From Actinomycetes bacterium (lineage in GTDB: Bacteria > Actinomycetota > Actinomycetes > DATJPE01), in NCBI GenBank assembly GCA_035506535.1, contig DATJPE010000003.1, positions 18,429 to 82,428 on the forward strand: DNA of 64,000 bases. Direction: 5' to 3'. Below are positions 42,405-50,882 of this stretch, one piece after another. Both the position numbers and the translations under genes were made by a program. Every line of letters begins with the position of its first letter. Within the stretch, counting starts at the first letter, position 1. A model generated the notes under the pieces. It was given only the letters and a program-made list of their open reading frames with translations, was not told where the DNA came from and ran no database searches.

Positions 42405-43754
42405 ATGAGCGCCCTCGACCCGCTGCGCCACGCCCTCGGAGCCGACGCGGTGGTGACCGACCCGGACGTCCTCGAGACCTACCGCCAGGACCGGGCACTG
42501 ACCCCTGACGCCGGGTGGCCGCTGGCTCTCCTTCGTCCGAGCTCCACCGATCAGGTGCGGACGGTCATGCGCTGGGCGAACGACTCGGGCACCCCCGTGG
42601 TGACGCGGGGCGCGGGGACGGGGTTGTCCGGCGCGGCGGCCGCGGTCGACGGCTGCGTCGTCCTCTCGACGGCACGCATGCAGCAGCTGCGCATCGACAC
42701 CGGGGACCTGATCGCGGTCGTCGGCCCGGGCGTCGTCAACTCCCAGCTCAAGGCCGCGGCCCGCGAGCACGGGCTGACCTATCCACCCGATCCCAGCTCC
42801 TACGAGGAGTGCACGATCGGCGGCAACATCGCGACCAACGCCGGCGGGCTTTGCTGCGTGAAGTACGGAGTCACGCGCGACTACGTGCTCGGGCTCGAGG
42901 TCGTGCTGGCCGACGGGCGGGTGATGGCCCTGGGGGGACGTACGGTCAAGAACGTCGCCGGCTTCGACTTGCTGGGCCTGTTCGTCGGCAGCGAGGGCAC
43001 CCTCGGAGTCGTGACGCAGGCGACCCTTCGGCTGCGACCGCTGCCGCCCGCGCCGGCCACCCTCGTCGCCTCCTTCGGCGACCTGGCGGCCGCCGGCCGG
43101 GCCGTGAGCACGATCGTGCGCGGGGCGACCATGTCCGCCGTGGAGCTGATGGACCAGGCCGCGGTCCAGGCGGTGGAGCGGTACCGCCCGATGGGACTCG
43201 ACCCCGGAGTCGAGTGCCTTCTCATCGCCCAGTCGGACTCGGGGCTGTCCGACGTCGTCGCCGCGGAGCGGGTGTGCGAGGAGCACGGAGCCGACTTCAC
43301 CGCCGTCACCGACGACCGGGCCGAGGGCGAGATGTTCATGGCCGGGCGCCGCGCCGCGATCCCGGCGTTGTTCGAGGAGGGGCGCCTGCTCGTCGAGGAC
43401 GTGGCCGTTCCGTTGTCGCGGATCGCCGACCTGCTCTCCGAGGTCCGGCGGGTGGCGCGCGAGACCGACACGACCATCGCCACCGTCGGCCACGCCGGAG
43501 ACGGCAACTTCCACCCGCTCATCTGCTTCGACCCCTCGGACGAGGACGCGACCAAGCGGGCGTACCAGGCGTTCGACGAGGTCATGCGAGCGGCCCTCGC
43601 GCTGGGCGGCACGATCACCGGCGAACACGGCGTAGGCACGCTGAAGAAGGCGCTCTTCCGCGAGCAGGTCGACCCCGTCGCGCTGGGGATCTCGCGTGAG
43701 CTGAAGGCACTGCTCGATCCGCACGGGATCCTCAACCCGGGCGTGGTCCTGTGA
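42405..43754 (+). CDS. FAD-linked oxidase, glycolate oxidase GlcD / D-lactate dehydrogenase type
   Basis: A 449-residue VAO-family flavoprotein. The FAD-binding half has TRGAGTGLSGAAAAVDG, PPDPSSYEECTIGGNIATNAGG and GSEGTLGVVT; the C-terminal FAD-oxidase domain has VGHAGDGNFHPLICFDPSD and GGTITGEHGVG. Members oxidise 2-hydroxy acids such as glycolate or D-lactate. No glcE or glcF partners are adjacent, favouring a single-subunit D-2-hydroxyacid dehydrogenase. ATG at 42405 with GGAGG nine bases upstream. The following GH13 gene overlaps by 4 bp. Confidence 0.88.
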   Translation: MSALDPLRHALGADAVVTDPDVLETYRQDRALTPDAGWPLALLRPSSTDQVRTVMRWANDSGTPVVTRGAGTGLSGAAAAVDGCVVLSTARMQQLRIDTGDLIAVVGPGVVNSQLKAAAREHGLTYPPDPSSYEECTIGGNIATNAGGLCCVKYGVTRDYVLGLEVVLADGRVMALGGRTVKNVAGFDLLGLFVGSEGTLGVVTQATLRLRPLPPAPATLVASFGDLAAAGRAVSTIVRGATMSAVELMDQAAVQAVERYRPMGLDPGVECLLIAQSDSGLSDVVAAERVCEEHGADFTAVTDDRAEGEMFMAGRRAAIPALFEEGRLLVEDVAVPLSRIADLLSEVRRVARETDTTIATVGHAGDGNFHPLICFDPSDEDATKRAYQAFDEVMRAALALGGTITGEHGVGTLKKALFREQVDPVALGISRELKALLDPHGILNPGVVL

Positions 43755-45439
43755 GCGAGTGGTGGCGTTCGGCCGTCGTCTACCAGATCTACCCGCGAAG
43801 CTTCGCGGACTCCGACGGCGACGGGATCGGGGACCTGCGCGGGATCATCGGCCGGCTCGACTACCTCAGCCGGCTCGGCGTCGACGTCGTGTGGCTCTCA
43901 CCGGTCTATCCCTCTCCCCAGGACGACAACGGCTACGACATCAGCAACTACCAGGACATCGACCCGGCCTTCGGGACCCTGGCGGACTTCGACGAGCTGC
44001 TCGCCGGCCTGCACAGCCGTGGCATCAAGCTCGTCATGGACCTCGTGGTCAACCACACCTCCGACGAGCACCCGTGGTTCGTCGAGTCACGGGCGGCAAA
44101 GCACGCGCCGCGCCGGGACTGGTACTGGTGGCGGCCGCCTCGCGGCGGGCTGCCACCAGGCAGCCCCGGCGCCGAACCCACCAACTGGGAGTCGTTCTTC
44201 TCGGGACACGCGTGGGAGCTCGACGAGTCCAGTGGGGACTACTACCTGCACCTGTTCTCACGCAAGCAACCGGACCTCAACTGGGAGAACCCCGAGGTCC
44301 GCCAGGCGGTCCACACGATGATGCGGTGGTGGCTGGACCGCGGTGTCGACGGGTTCCGGATGGATGTCATCAACCTGATCTCGAAGGACCCGGCGCTGCC
44401 GGACGGCCCGACCCGTCCGGGACGAGCGCTGGGGGACGCCACGCCGTACGTCGTCAACGGGCCGAGGCTGCACGAGTACCTCCGCGAGATGCGCAGCGAG
44501 GTCTTCGGCGGCCGACCTGGTGACTACCTCACGGTGGGCGAGACCCCCGGGATCACCGTCGCCGACGGCCTGGCGTTCACCGACCCCTCGCGGGGCGAGG
44601 TGGACATGGTGTTCCAATTCGAGCACGTGCAGCTGGACCAGGGCGAGACCAAGTGGGACGTGCGGCCGCTCGATCTCCGGAAGCTGAAGGCCTGCCTGGG
44701 CGGGTGGCAGGAGGGTCTCGCCGACGTCGGGTGGAACAGTCTCTACTGGGACAACCACGACCAGCCGCGCGCGGTGTCGCGGTTCGGCGACGACGGGGAG
44801 CACCGCGTCCGCTCGGCGAAACTGCTCGCCACCGTGCTCCACCTGCACCGCGGGACGCCGTACGTCTACCAGGGCGAGGAGCTCGGCATGACCAACGTGC
44901 CCTTCGCCGGCATCGAGGACTTCCGCGACATCGAGGCGCTCAACCACTACCGGGATGCGATCTCGGCGGGCGAGGACCCCGACCAGGTCCTGGCCTCGCT
45001 TCGCGCCATGGGACGCGACAACGCCCGCAGCCCCATGCAGTGGGACGCCTCCCAGGAGGCCGGGTTCACCACGGGCACGCCGTGGGCGCCGGTCAACCCC
45101 AACCACACCGAGATCAACGCGGCGGCGCAGGTGGACGACCCGGAGTCGGTCTTCACCCACTACCGCCGGCTCATCGCGATGCGGCACGAGGACCCCGTGG
45201 TCGTGCACGGTTCCTTCACGATGCTGGTGCCGGACCACGACCGGCTCTACGCCTTCACCCGGGCGCACGAGGGGGCCGAGCTCCTCGTGCTGGCCAACTT
45301 CTCCGCCGAGCCGCTCGACCTGGCCGGTCTGGTCGACCTCGCCTGGCTCGACGCCACAACGGTCCTGGCGAACTACCCGGAGCCGTGGCACGGACCGGTT
45401 CTGCGGGCCTGGGAGGCGCGGGTGCACCGGCGAGCATGA
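43751..45439 (+). CDS. GH13 alpha-glucosidase (oligo-1,6-glucosidase/MalL-like)
   Basis: A 562-residue cytosolic glycoside hydrolase. GH13 regions are visible in order: DLVVNHTSDEHPWF, DGFRMDVIN (nucleophile Asp), VGETPG (acid/base Glu) and WDNHDQPRAVSRFG (transition-state Asp). The QIYPRSFADSDGDGIGDLRGI start and MNWD-like SPMQWDAS stretch fit oligo-1,6-glucosidase, sucrose-hydrolase or trehalose-6-phosphate hydrolase subfamilies; which one is not resolvable here. GTG start overlaps the flavoprotein stop (GTGA), an operon without an obvious shared pathway. Confidence 0.9.
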   Translation: MSEWWRSAVVYQIYPRSFADSDGDGIGDLRGIIGRLDYLSRLGVDVVWLSPVYPSPQDDNGYDISNYQDIDPAFGTLADFDELLAGLHSRGIKLVMDLVVNHTSDEHPWFVESRAAKHAPRRDWYWWRPPRGGLPPGSPGAEPTNWESFFSGHAWELDESSGDYYLHLFSRKQPDLNWENPEVRQAVHTMMRWWLDRGVDGFRMDVINLISKDPALPDGPTRPGRALGDATPYVVNGPRLHEYLREMRSEVFGGRPGDYLTVGETPGITVADGLAFTDPSRGEVDMVFQFEHVQLDQGETKWDVRPLDLRKLKACLGGWQEGLADVGWNSLYWDNHDQPRAVSRFGDDGEHRVRSAKLLATVLHLHRGTPYVYQGEELGMTNVPFAGIEDFRDIEALNHYRDAISAGEDPDQVLASLRAMGRDNARSPMQWDASQEAGFTTGTPWAPVNPNHTEINAAAQVDDPESVFTHYRRLIAMRHEDPVVVHGSFTMLVPDHDRLYAFTRAHEGAELLVLANFSAEPLDLAGLVDLAWLDATTVLANYPEPWHGPVLRAWEARVHRRA

Positions 45440-45476
45440 GCCCGGGCCGCCGCCGCCCACGGCGGTGCTCGCCACG

Positions 45477-45490
45477 GGGACTTTCGTCCC
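45477..45490 (+). promoter_or_regulatory. DosR-type box upstream of the PPOX gene
   Basis: GGGACTTTCGTCCC, an inverted repeat with 5-bp arms, matches the core of the mycobacterial DosR/DevR dormancy box (GGGACT-WW-AGTCCC) at 12-13 of 14 positions. It ends 36 bp before the GTG start at 45527, where the activator would contact polymerase. Confidence 0.72.
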
Positions 45491-45526
45491 TGGCTCCGGT
45501 CGGCGGGGCACGCCCACGATCGACGG

Positions 45527-45991
45527 GTGAGCACAGGTCGGGTCGTGGAGGTCCTGTCACGAGAGGGCTGCGAGGAGTTGCTGTCCCGGGCCGAGATCGG
45601 GCGGGTCGTGCTCACCGCGCAGGCCATGCCCACCGCCCTTCCGGTGAACTACGCCTTCGACGGCAAGGACATCGTGTTCCGTACCGGTTCGGGGACCAAG
45701 CTCGCGGCCGCGAAGAACGGCACGGTGGTCGCCTTCGAGGTCGACGACTTCGAGCCCGCGCTGCGCATCGGCTGGAGCGTGGTGGCGACCGGCGTGGCCA
45801 CCACGGTCACCGACCCCGTCGAGCTCGCTCAGGTCGAGACCCTTGGCATCGGAACCTGGGTCGACTCGCGCGAGGGCCAGTACATCCGCCTGCACCCCGA
45901 GTTCCTCACGGGCCGGCGCATCTCGCTGCGCCACGAGAGCGCCTCGCACGACGGGCACCGGCGCCGGCCGCCCGAGGCCACGAACTCCTAG
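45527..45991 (+). CDS. pyridoxamine 5'-phosphate oxidase-like flavin-binding protein
   Basis: A 154-residue split-barrel protein of the PPOX class: LLSRAEIGRVVLT, ALPVNYAFDGKDIVFRTGSGTKLAAA and AFEVDDFEPALRIGWSVVATG are family hallmarks. Such small proteins bind FMN or F420 and are found in DosR-type regulons of mycobacteria and Streptomyces. Acts in the cytosol; substrate unknown. GTG start. First gene of the dormancy-like cluster and preceded by a good DosR-type box. Confidence 0.87.
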   Translation: MSTGRVVEVLSREGCEELLSRAEIGRVVLTAQAMPTALPVNYAFDGKDIVFRTGSGTKLAAAKNGTVVAFEVDDFEPALRIGWSVVATGVATTVTDPVELAQVETLGIGTWVDSREGQYIRLHPEFLTGRRISLRHESASHDGHRRRPPEATNS

Positions 45992-46030
45992 TGTCGGGCT
46001 CGAGAGCGGCGCGCACGGGACGCCCGTCGG

Positions 46031-46044
46031 GGGCCCAAGGTCCC
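46031..46044 (+). promoter_or_regulatory. DosR-type box upstream of the DUF1876 gene
   Basis: GGGCCCAAGGTCCC; read on the other strand it is GGGACCTTGGGCCC, the same pattern as natural DosR boxes of the GGGACTTNNGGCCC form. It ends 35 bp before the ATG at 46080, almost the same spacing as the box before the previous gene. Confidence 0.68.
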
Positions 46045-46079
46045 TGGCGCGGAGATCACGAAGCCAGCATGCTGGACCC

Positions 46080-46409
46080 ATGAGCAACCGAACCCATGGA
46101 GCTGGGGGCGACTCGGAGCTGCCACGTCACGTGAGTTCCTGGCACATCCGGGTTGACGTGTTCGAGGAGGGTGGCCGGACCACCGCGCACGCGGTGCTCA
46201 CCGACGACGAAGGGGGCACCCTCGAGACGCGCGGGCGCGCGCAGCTCCTCGACGGCATGCCCAACGTCCCGGAGATCGGGGACGAGGTGGCGGTCGCGCG
46301 GTCCCTGCGCCTCCTGGCGGACCGGCTCCTCGGACTGGCTTCCGACGACGTCGCCGGCGCGACCGGCGCGGACTCGGAACCCATCGACCCGACCCGGCCC
46401 AAGACCTGA
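46080..46409 (+). CDS. DUF1876 (Rv2632c/Rv1738-like) dormancy-type protein
   Basis: A 109-residue protein with the DUF1876 pattern: SSWHIRVDVFEEGGRTTAHAVL, a conserved GRAQLLDGMPNVPEIGDEVAVARSLRLLADRLL and a disordered acidic tail. Mycobacterium tuberculosis Rv1738, one of the genes most strongly induced in hypoxia, belongs to this family and resembles ribosome-hibernation factors in structure. The neighbourhood (USPs, Acg-like protein, DosR-type box) supports a similar stress role. No good ribosome site is visible before the ATG. Confidence 0.85.
   Translation: MSNRTHGAGGDSELPRHVSSWHIRVDVFEEGGRTTAHAVLTDDEGGTLETRGRAQLLDGMPNVPEIGDEVAVARSLRLLADRLLGLASDDVAGATGADSEPIDPTRPKT
46395..46408 (+). promoter_or_regulatory. 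weak DosR-like site upstream of the first USP gene
   Basis: CGGCCCAAGACCTG shares ten of fourteen positions with the box at 46031 and ends 32 bp before the USP start at 46441, a spacing like that of the stronger boxes. It overlaps the end of the DUF1876 coding region, so the similarity could be chance. Confidence 0.3.
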
Positions 46410-46440
46410 CGCCCGCTCGCCGGGCTGAGAGGAGTCGGTC

Positions 46441-47328
46441 ATGTCTGCGCCGATCGTCGTGGGATACGACGGGTCGCCCTCCAGCACGGACGCGCTGGAC
46501 TGGGCAGCCACCGAAGCGAGCCTTCGCAAGCGTCCGCTGCGCATCGTGCACGTGGCGTCCACCCCGGTGGGGACGGTGACCGGGTTCGGCATCTACGCCG
46601 CGCCCGACGCCGACCTCCTGGTCCACATCGGCGAGCAGACCCTCGCCGCGGCTGTGCAGCGGGTCGAGGAGCAGCACCCCGAGATCGAGACCGACGGGCG
46701 CCTGGTCGTCGGCCAGCCGTCACGCGGGCTCCTGGACAACCTCACCGGCGCCGAGATGGCCGTGGTCGGGCAGCGCGGCCTCAGCGAGTTCAAGGAGCTC
46801 CTGCTGGGCTCGACGGGCTTCGTGCTGGCGACGCACGCCCACTGCCCCGTCGTCGTCGTGCGTCCCTCGACGGTCGCGGCCGGCGAGGAGGCGGGCCGCG
46901 TCGTCGTCGGCGTCGACGGCTCGGAGTCCTCGATGCTCGCGCTGGGCTTCGCCTTCGACGAGGCATCGGTGCGCCAGTGCGGGCTCACCGCCCTCCACTC
47001 GTGGGAGGCGACGTTCTATGAGGTCCGGGGCCGTGGCGGCCCGCTCACCCGGCAGCTGGTGGATGAGTTCCAGGGCGACGAGCTGCGGCTGCTGGCGGAG
47101 AGCCTCGCCGGGTGGCGGGAGAAGTACCCCGACGTCGACGTACGCCAGGTCCTCCACCACGGAGAGGCCGTCGAGAACCTCGTGGCGGCTTCTGCCGGAG
47201 CCTCGCTGCTGGCGCTGGGAAGCAGGGGACGCGGGGGGTTCCGTTCCCTGGTGCTCGGGTCGACGAGCCACGCCCTGCTGCATCATGCTCAGTGCCCGGT
47301 CGCCGTGATCCCGGCGGCCCACAGCTGA
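46441..47328 (+). CDS. universal stress protein, tandem USP domains
   Basis: A 295-residue protein with two USP domains (about 1-140 and 150-295). Each begins with the VGYDGS/VGVDGS strand and ends with the ATP-binding pattern G-x2-G-x9-GS: GQRGLSEFKELLLGST and GSRGRGGFRSLVLGSTS. This two-domain form is that of the mycobacterial Rv2623 type, linked to growth arrest under hypoxia. Good ribosome site GAGAGGAG upstream. It is followed 31 bp later by a paralogue. Confidence 0.93.
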   Translation: MSAPIVVGYDGSPSSTDALDWAATEASLRKRPLRIVHVASTPVGTVTGFGIYAAPDADLLVHIGEQTLAAAVQRVEEQHPEIETDGRLVVGQPSRGLLDNLTGAEMAVVGQRGLSEFKELLLGSTGFVLATHAHCPVVVVRPSTVAAGEEAGRVVVGVDGSESSMLALGFAFDEASVRQCGLTALHSWEATFYEVRGRGGPLTRQLVDEFQGDELRLLAESLAGWREKYPDVDVRQVLHHGEAVENLVAASAGASLLALGSRGRGGFRSLVLGSTSHALLHHAQCPVAVIPAAHS

Positions 47329-47359
47329 GCGGACCACCCGCTCGACGGACAGGAGCAGC

Positions 47360-48301
47360 ATGGGCAGCGAGTGGGTCGTCGTCGGCTACGACCGGTCCGC
47401 CACGAGCGAGCACGCGCTCGAGTGGGCCGCCAGCGAGGCGGACGCCCGGCACGCGCCGCTTCGGATCGTCCAGGTGGTCGGTGACGGCGGGACCCTGCCG
47501 TCCAGCTACGTGGCTCCCGGGTACGGCGTCCTGGGGGACGAGCTCTACCCGGCGACGGACCCGGAGATCTTCCTGACCATCGGCGAGCAGAGCACGACCG
47601 AGGCGGCGGACGCCGTACGGTCCCGCCATCCAGACGTCCTGGTCGAGACCCAGGTGCTTGTCGGCGAGCCCTCCATCGTGCTGCTCGAGCAGAGCGAGGA
47701 GGCGGCGCTGGTCGTGCTCGGAGACCGCAGCCACGGGGGGCTGAGCGAGCTGCTGGTCGGCTCGACCGCGGCGAAGCTCGCCGCCCAGGGCAGCTGCCCG
47801 GTGGTGATCGTGCGTCCGCCGGCCGACCACGTCGCCTCGGGAACGGAGGCCGGCCGCGTGGTCGTCGGCGTCGACGGGTCGGATCTGTCGACCGCGGCGC
47901 TCGCCTTCGCCTTCGCCGAGGCCTCCTCACGAGGGCTGGGCCTGACCGTTCTGCACGCCTGGGCCACCCCCCGTCACGAGGTCCCACAAGGTCCTGGTGG
48001 CCCACTCGTCGAGAGCATGGTGGTGGCCGACTTCGAGGGCGAGGAGCTGCGGCTCACCGCCGAGAACCTCGCCGGCTTCCGTGAGACGTATCCCGACGTC
48101 GACGTCCGTCAGCTGCTGGTCCAGCGCCCGCCCGCGGACGCCCTCGTGGCCGCGTCGGCCGGGGCCGCCCTGCTCGTCGTCGGGACCCGCGGCCGGGGCG
48201 GGTTTCGTGCCCGGCTGCTCGGGTCGGTGAGCCGTGACGTGCTGCACGGCGCGACCTGCCCGATCGCCGTCGTCCGCGGCGGCCAGGCCGAGTCGGAGTG
48301 A
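47360..48301 (+). CDS. universal stress protein, tandem USP domains (paralogue)
   Basis: A 313-residue tandem USP protein related to its upstream neighbour, presumably by local duplication. The second domain has the full ATP motif GTRGRGGFRARLLGSVS; the first has GDRSHGGLSELLVGST, in which the second Gly of the motif is Ser, so nucleotide binding there may be weakened. ATG with AGGAG upstream; probably in one transcript with the first USP gene. Confidence 0.92.
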   Translation: MGSEWVVVGYDRSATSEHALEWAASEADARHAPLRIVQVVGDGGTLPSSYVAPGYGVLGDELYPATDPEIFLTIGEQSTTEAADAVRSRHPDVLVETQVLVGEPSIVLLEQSEEAALVVLGDRSHGGLSELLVGSTAAKLAAQGSCPVVIVRPPADHVASGTEAGRVVVGVDGSDLSTAALAFAFAEASSRGLGLTVLHAWATPRHEVPQGPGGPLVESMVVADFEGEELRLTAENLAGFRETYPDVDVRQLLVQRPPADALVAASAGAALLVVGTRGRGGFRARLLGSVSRDVLHGATCPIAVVRGGQAESE

Positions 48302-48304
48302 CCC

Positions 48305-49306
48305 TCAGCTGACCTCGAGGATCTCCGCCAGAGGGCGCCGCGGAGTGGGCGGCATCGGGTCGCCGTAGCCGATCCGCAGCACGATCTGGGGATGGCGCCA
48401 GGCGGTCGTCGGGTCCCGGACGACCCCGCGGAGGTCGGCCTCCTCGGTGGCGTGGGAGAGGATGCCGACCGACAAGCCGCGCACGGTGGCGGTGAGGAGG
48501 ACACGCTCGAGAGCCATCCCGGCCCGCAGCCAGTCAGCCGTCTCGTCCGCCGAGGTCAGCAGGACTGCGAGCAGCGCCTCGTCCTCGAAGTCGGCCGCCG
48601 GGCGCCCCGGCACGTGCTGGCCCAGGGCCAGGTCCCGGGTCACCGCCGACGGGTCGAGCGGGCGCGGACCGAGCGACTCGACCGGTACACCGACGTCGCT
48701 GCGTTCACGGCCCACCGTCAGACCACGCACCTCGTGGACGACCGCGGGGTCGCTTCGCTGCTCCCTGTCCGCGTCGTGCAGCGCCTCGACGATCGTCGAC
48801 CGGTGCCGGCCGGTGACCGCGTCCAGGTGCGCGCCCTCGACGGAGGCGGCGTCCTGCAGCCGCATCAGGTCCTCGTAGGACACCGGCTGGTCGCTGAACG
48901 GGTTGCGGCTGGACCGGCGGAGGCGGATCGCGTCGTAGAGCGCCTGCTCCTCAGCGGACAGCTGCGCCCGCGACCCGATGCGCACTCGCGCCACGAGCGT
49001 GCGGTCCAGCGGCGTCGGCAGCACCTGGACCGCGGCGGACCGACCGTGGGCACCGATGGCCAGCCGCAGGTTGAGGACGGCGGCACCCAGGCTCAGGTAG
49101 ACCTCGCGGCACGTGGGATCGAGGTGCAGGGGGGCAGCCTCGGGAACCGCGAAGACGTCCACCACCCCTTGGTAGGCGTGGAAGCGCCAGGGCTGGCAGT
49201 TGAGGATCGACGGGGCCCACGCTGCAGCGGTGACCACGGCCTCGATGGCCTCGCGGTCCAGGCTCGGCTGCGCGGACCAGGGGCCCGATCCGGGAGTCTC
49301 TGCCAT
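48305..49306 (-). CDS. Acg-like nitroreductase-family protein
   Basis: A 333-residue protein of the actinobacterial Acg (Rv2032/Rv3131)-type nitroreductase group: AAWAPSILNCQPWRFHAY at the start, LRRSSRNPFSDQPVSYEDL in the middle and a C-terminal FMN-fold half (AGMALERVLLTATVRGLSVGILSHATEEADLRG, PQIVLRIGYGDP). Acg proteins are thought to sequester FMN rather than act as normal reductases and belong to DosR regulons. ATG at 49306 chosen for AGGAGC upstream. Convergent with the USP genes. Confidence 0.86.
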   Translation of the reverse strand: MAETPGSGPWSAQPSLDREAIEAVVTAAAWAPSILNCQPWRFHAYQGVVDVFAVPEAAPLHLDPTCREVYLSLGAAVLNLRLAIGAHGRSAAVQVLPTPLDRTLVARVRIGSRAQLSAEEQALYDAIRLRRSSRNPFSDQPVSYEDLMRLQDAASVEGAHLDAVTGRHRSTIVEALHDADREQRSDPAVVHEVRGLTVGRERSDVGVPVESLGPRPLDPSAVTRDLALGQHVPGRPAADFEDEALLAVLLTSADETADWLRAGMALERVLLTATVRGLSVGILSHATEEADLRGVVRDPTTAWRHPQIVLRIGYGDPMPPTPRRPLAEILEVS

Positions 49307-49384
49307 CGTCCGCTCCTGACCTCGAGTGGTCCCATCCCACCGCGCGTGCCCTCGGCAGCTAACGTCCGAACGTCCGCTCCCCAT

Positions 49385-49398
49385 GTGACCTTAGCCCC
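49385..49398 (-). promoter_or_regulatory. weak DosR-like site upstream of the Acg-like gene
   Basis: GTGACCTTAGCCCC (plus strand) matches the GGGACCTT-GGGCCC form at 11 of 14 positions and lies 78 bp upstream of the minus-strand start at 49306. It abuts the terminator of the neighbouring gene. Suggestive only. Confidence 0.35.
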
Positions 49399-49430
49399 GA
49401 ACCGCGGGACCGGCACGGCCTCGCGGTTCG
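49398..49430 (-). terminator. terminator hairpin after the acetyl-CoA hydrolase gene
   Basis: Perfect 9-bp stem CGAACCGCG/CGCGGTTCG with a 15-nt loop, beginning one base beyond the stop of the minus-strand gene that ends at 49432. No T-tract. Confidence 0.55.
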
Positions 49431-49431
49431 C

Positions 49432-50673
49432 TCAGCCGAGCGCGGCCGCCCCCAGGCCGACGGTCCTGGCGCCCGCCCGCAGCTCCTCCCTGGCCCGGGG
49501 GTCGGCCGCCTCCTCGATGAGCGCGCGCGCCTGCTCCTCCTGGGTGCGCCCGATGAGCTCGGCGACACCGTGCTCGGTCACGACGGCGGTGTGCTGGAAG
49601 GAGGTCACCGGCGTCTGCAGATACGGCACGATGCTGCTCACATCGGCCTTCGGGTGCCACGACCGCAGCGCGATGAGCGCCTGCCCGCCGGGCGAGTGCA
49701 GTGCCCCGGTCACGAAGTCCGGCTGTCCGCCGAAGCCCGAGAAGGGCCGGGAGCGGATGTGCGCCGCGTTGGCCTGAGCGTGCAGGTCCACCTGCAGCGC
49801 GCTGTTGATCGAGACCAGCTGCGGGTTGAGCGCGATGCGGGCCGGGTTGTTCGCCGTCTCGGTGCGCAGCATCCGCACGCGCCGGTTGCGGTCCACCCAC
49901 GAGTACAGCTCCGCGGTGCCGAACAGGAAGGACGTCCCGATCGGCACGTTCGTGTCGAGCGCGCCCTTCTCCTCCAGGGCGAGAACGCCGTCGCCGATCG
50001 TCTCCGACCAGATCCGCAGCTCGCGGCGCGAGGCCAGCCCGGCGAGGGCCGCGTCGGGGATGAGACCGATGCCCGCCTGGATCGTCGCCCCGTCGAGGAC
50101 ACGGTCGGCCACACGAGCGCCGATCTCCATCGAGGCGTCGTCCAGCGGCACGGGCGTGCTCGCGGACAGCTCGTCGTCGATCTCGACCGCCAGGTCGACC
50201 TGGTCGAGGTCCAGCACGCTGTCGCCGTAGGTGTAGGGCATCCGGGGGTTCATCGCCGCGACGACGAGCCCGCCGTGGGCGTGGGCGGCCTCGACGGCGG
50301 CGGGGAGGATGTTCACCTCGGTGCCCATCGAGACTCGCCCGCGCCTCGGGGTGCTCGTGTGCAGGACGACGACATCCGGTGGGAGATGGGTGCGAAGGAG
50401 GGACGGGAGCATCGACAGCCGGCTCGGGATGTAGGCCAGTGTGGGCGCGTCCCGCATGCCGGGCCCGACGAAACAGGTCTCCAGCCGGATCCCGTCACGG
50501 ACCGGCACGCCGCGCTGCGGGTTGAGCATGTGCAGCGTCCACTCCGCGAGTCCCTCGTCGAGCGCGGCGACGACCGGCCACGGCGTGGCGTGGTTGCCAG
50601 ACACCACGACGCGTGGGACCCCGCCTCTGGCCCGAACCGCGCCGACCATGGCCTGCACACTCACCGTTCGCAC
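49432..50673 (-). CDS. acetyl-CoA hydrolase/transferase family protein
   Basis: A 413-residue family-I-type CoA-transferase (acetyl-CoA hydrolase / 4-hydroxybutyrate CoA-transferase group). Marks are GLAEWTLHMLNPQRGVPVRDG, DGATIQAGIGLIPDAALAGL, the catalytic Glu region RIWSETIGDGVLAL, FLFGTAELYSWV and GFGGQPDFVTGALHSPGG. It would move CoA between acetate or another short acid and an acyl-CoA. GTG at 50673 was chosen for AGGAGGGG nine bases upstream. A DosR-like site lies about 57 bp upstream, so it may belong to the anaerobic/dormancy set, helping with fermentation products. Confidence 0.85.
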   Translation of the reverse strand: MRTVSVQAMVGAVRARGGVPRVVVSGNHATPWPVVAALDEGLAEWTLHMLNPQRGVPVRDGIRLETCFVGPGMRDAPTLAYIPSRLSMLPSLLRTHLPPDVVVLHTSTPRRGRVSMGTEVNILPAAVEAAHAHGGLVVAAMNPRMPYTYGDSVLDLDQVDLAVEIDDELSASTPVPLDDASMEIGARVADRVLDGATIQAGIGLIPDAALAGLASRRELRIWSETIGDGVLALEEKGALDTNVPIGTSFLFGTAELYSWVDRNRRVRMLRTETANNPARIALNPQLVSINSALQVDLHAQANAAHIRSRPFSGFGGQPDFVTGALHSPGGQALIALRSWHPKADVSSIVPYLQTPVTSFQHTAVVTEHGVAELIGRTQEEQARALIEEAADPRAREELRAGARTVGLGAAALG

Positions 50674-50730
50674 GAGCGCTCCCCTCCTGTCGCCTCGAGG
50701 CAGTCCAGCCGTCGTCGGCCAGGAACCCCA

Positions 50731-50744
50731 GAGCCCAAGGTCCC
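50731..50744 (-). promoter_or_regulatory. DosR-like box upstream of the acetyl-CoA hydrolase gene
   Basis: GAGCCCAAGGTCCC differs from the box at 46031 by one base (GGGACCTTGGGCTC when read toward the minus-strand gene). Located 57 bp before the start at 50673; the divergent oxidase gene starts 138 bp away on the other side. Confidence 0.5.
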
Positions 50745-50882
50745 GCCTGCCCGCGGATCCCGTGTGACACTGGCCGCGATGCGAACGAGCGGACCGCTCG
50801 CCGCGACCGACCGGGCACGACGGTACCGGGCCGCGGGGTGGGCCGACGCGGCCAGCGGACGTCGATGGGCGGGTGGACCGCG

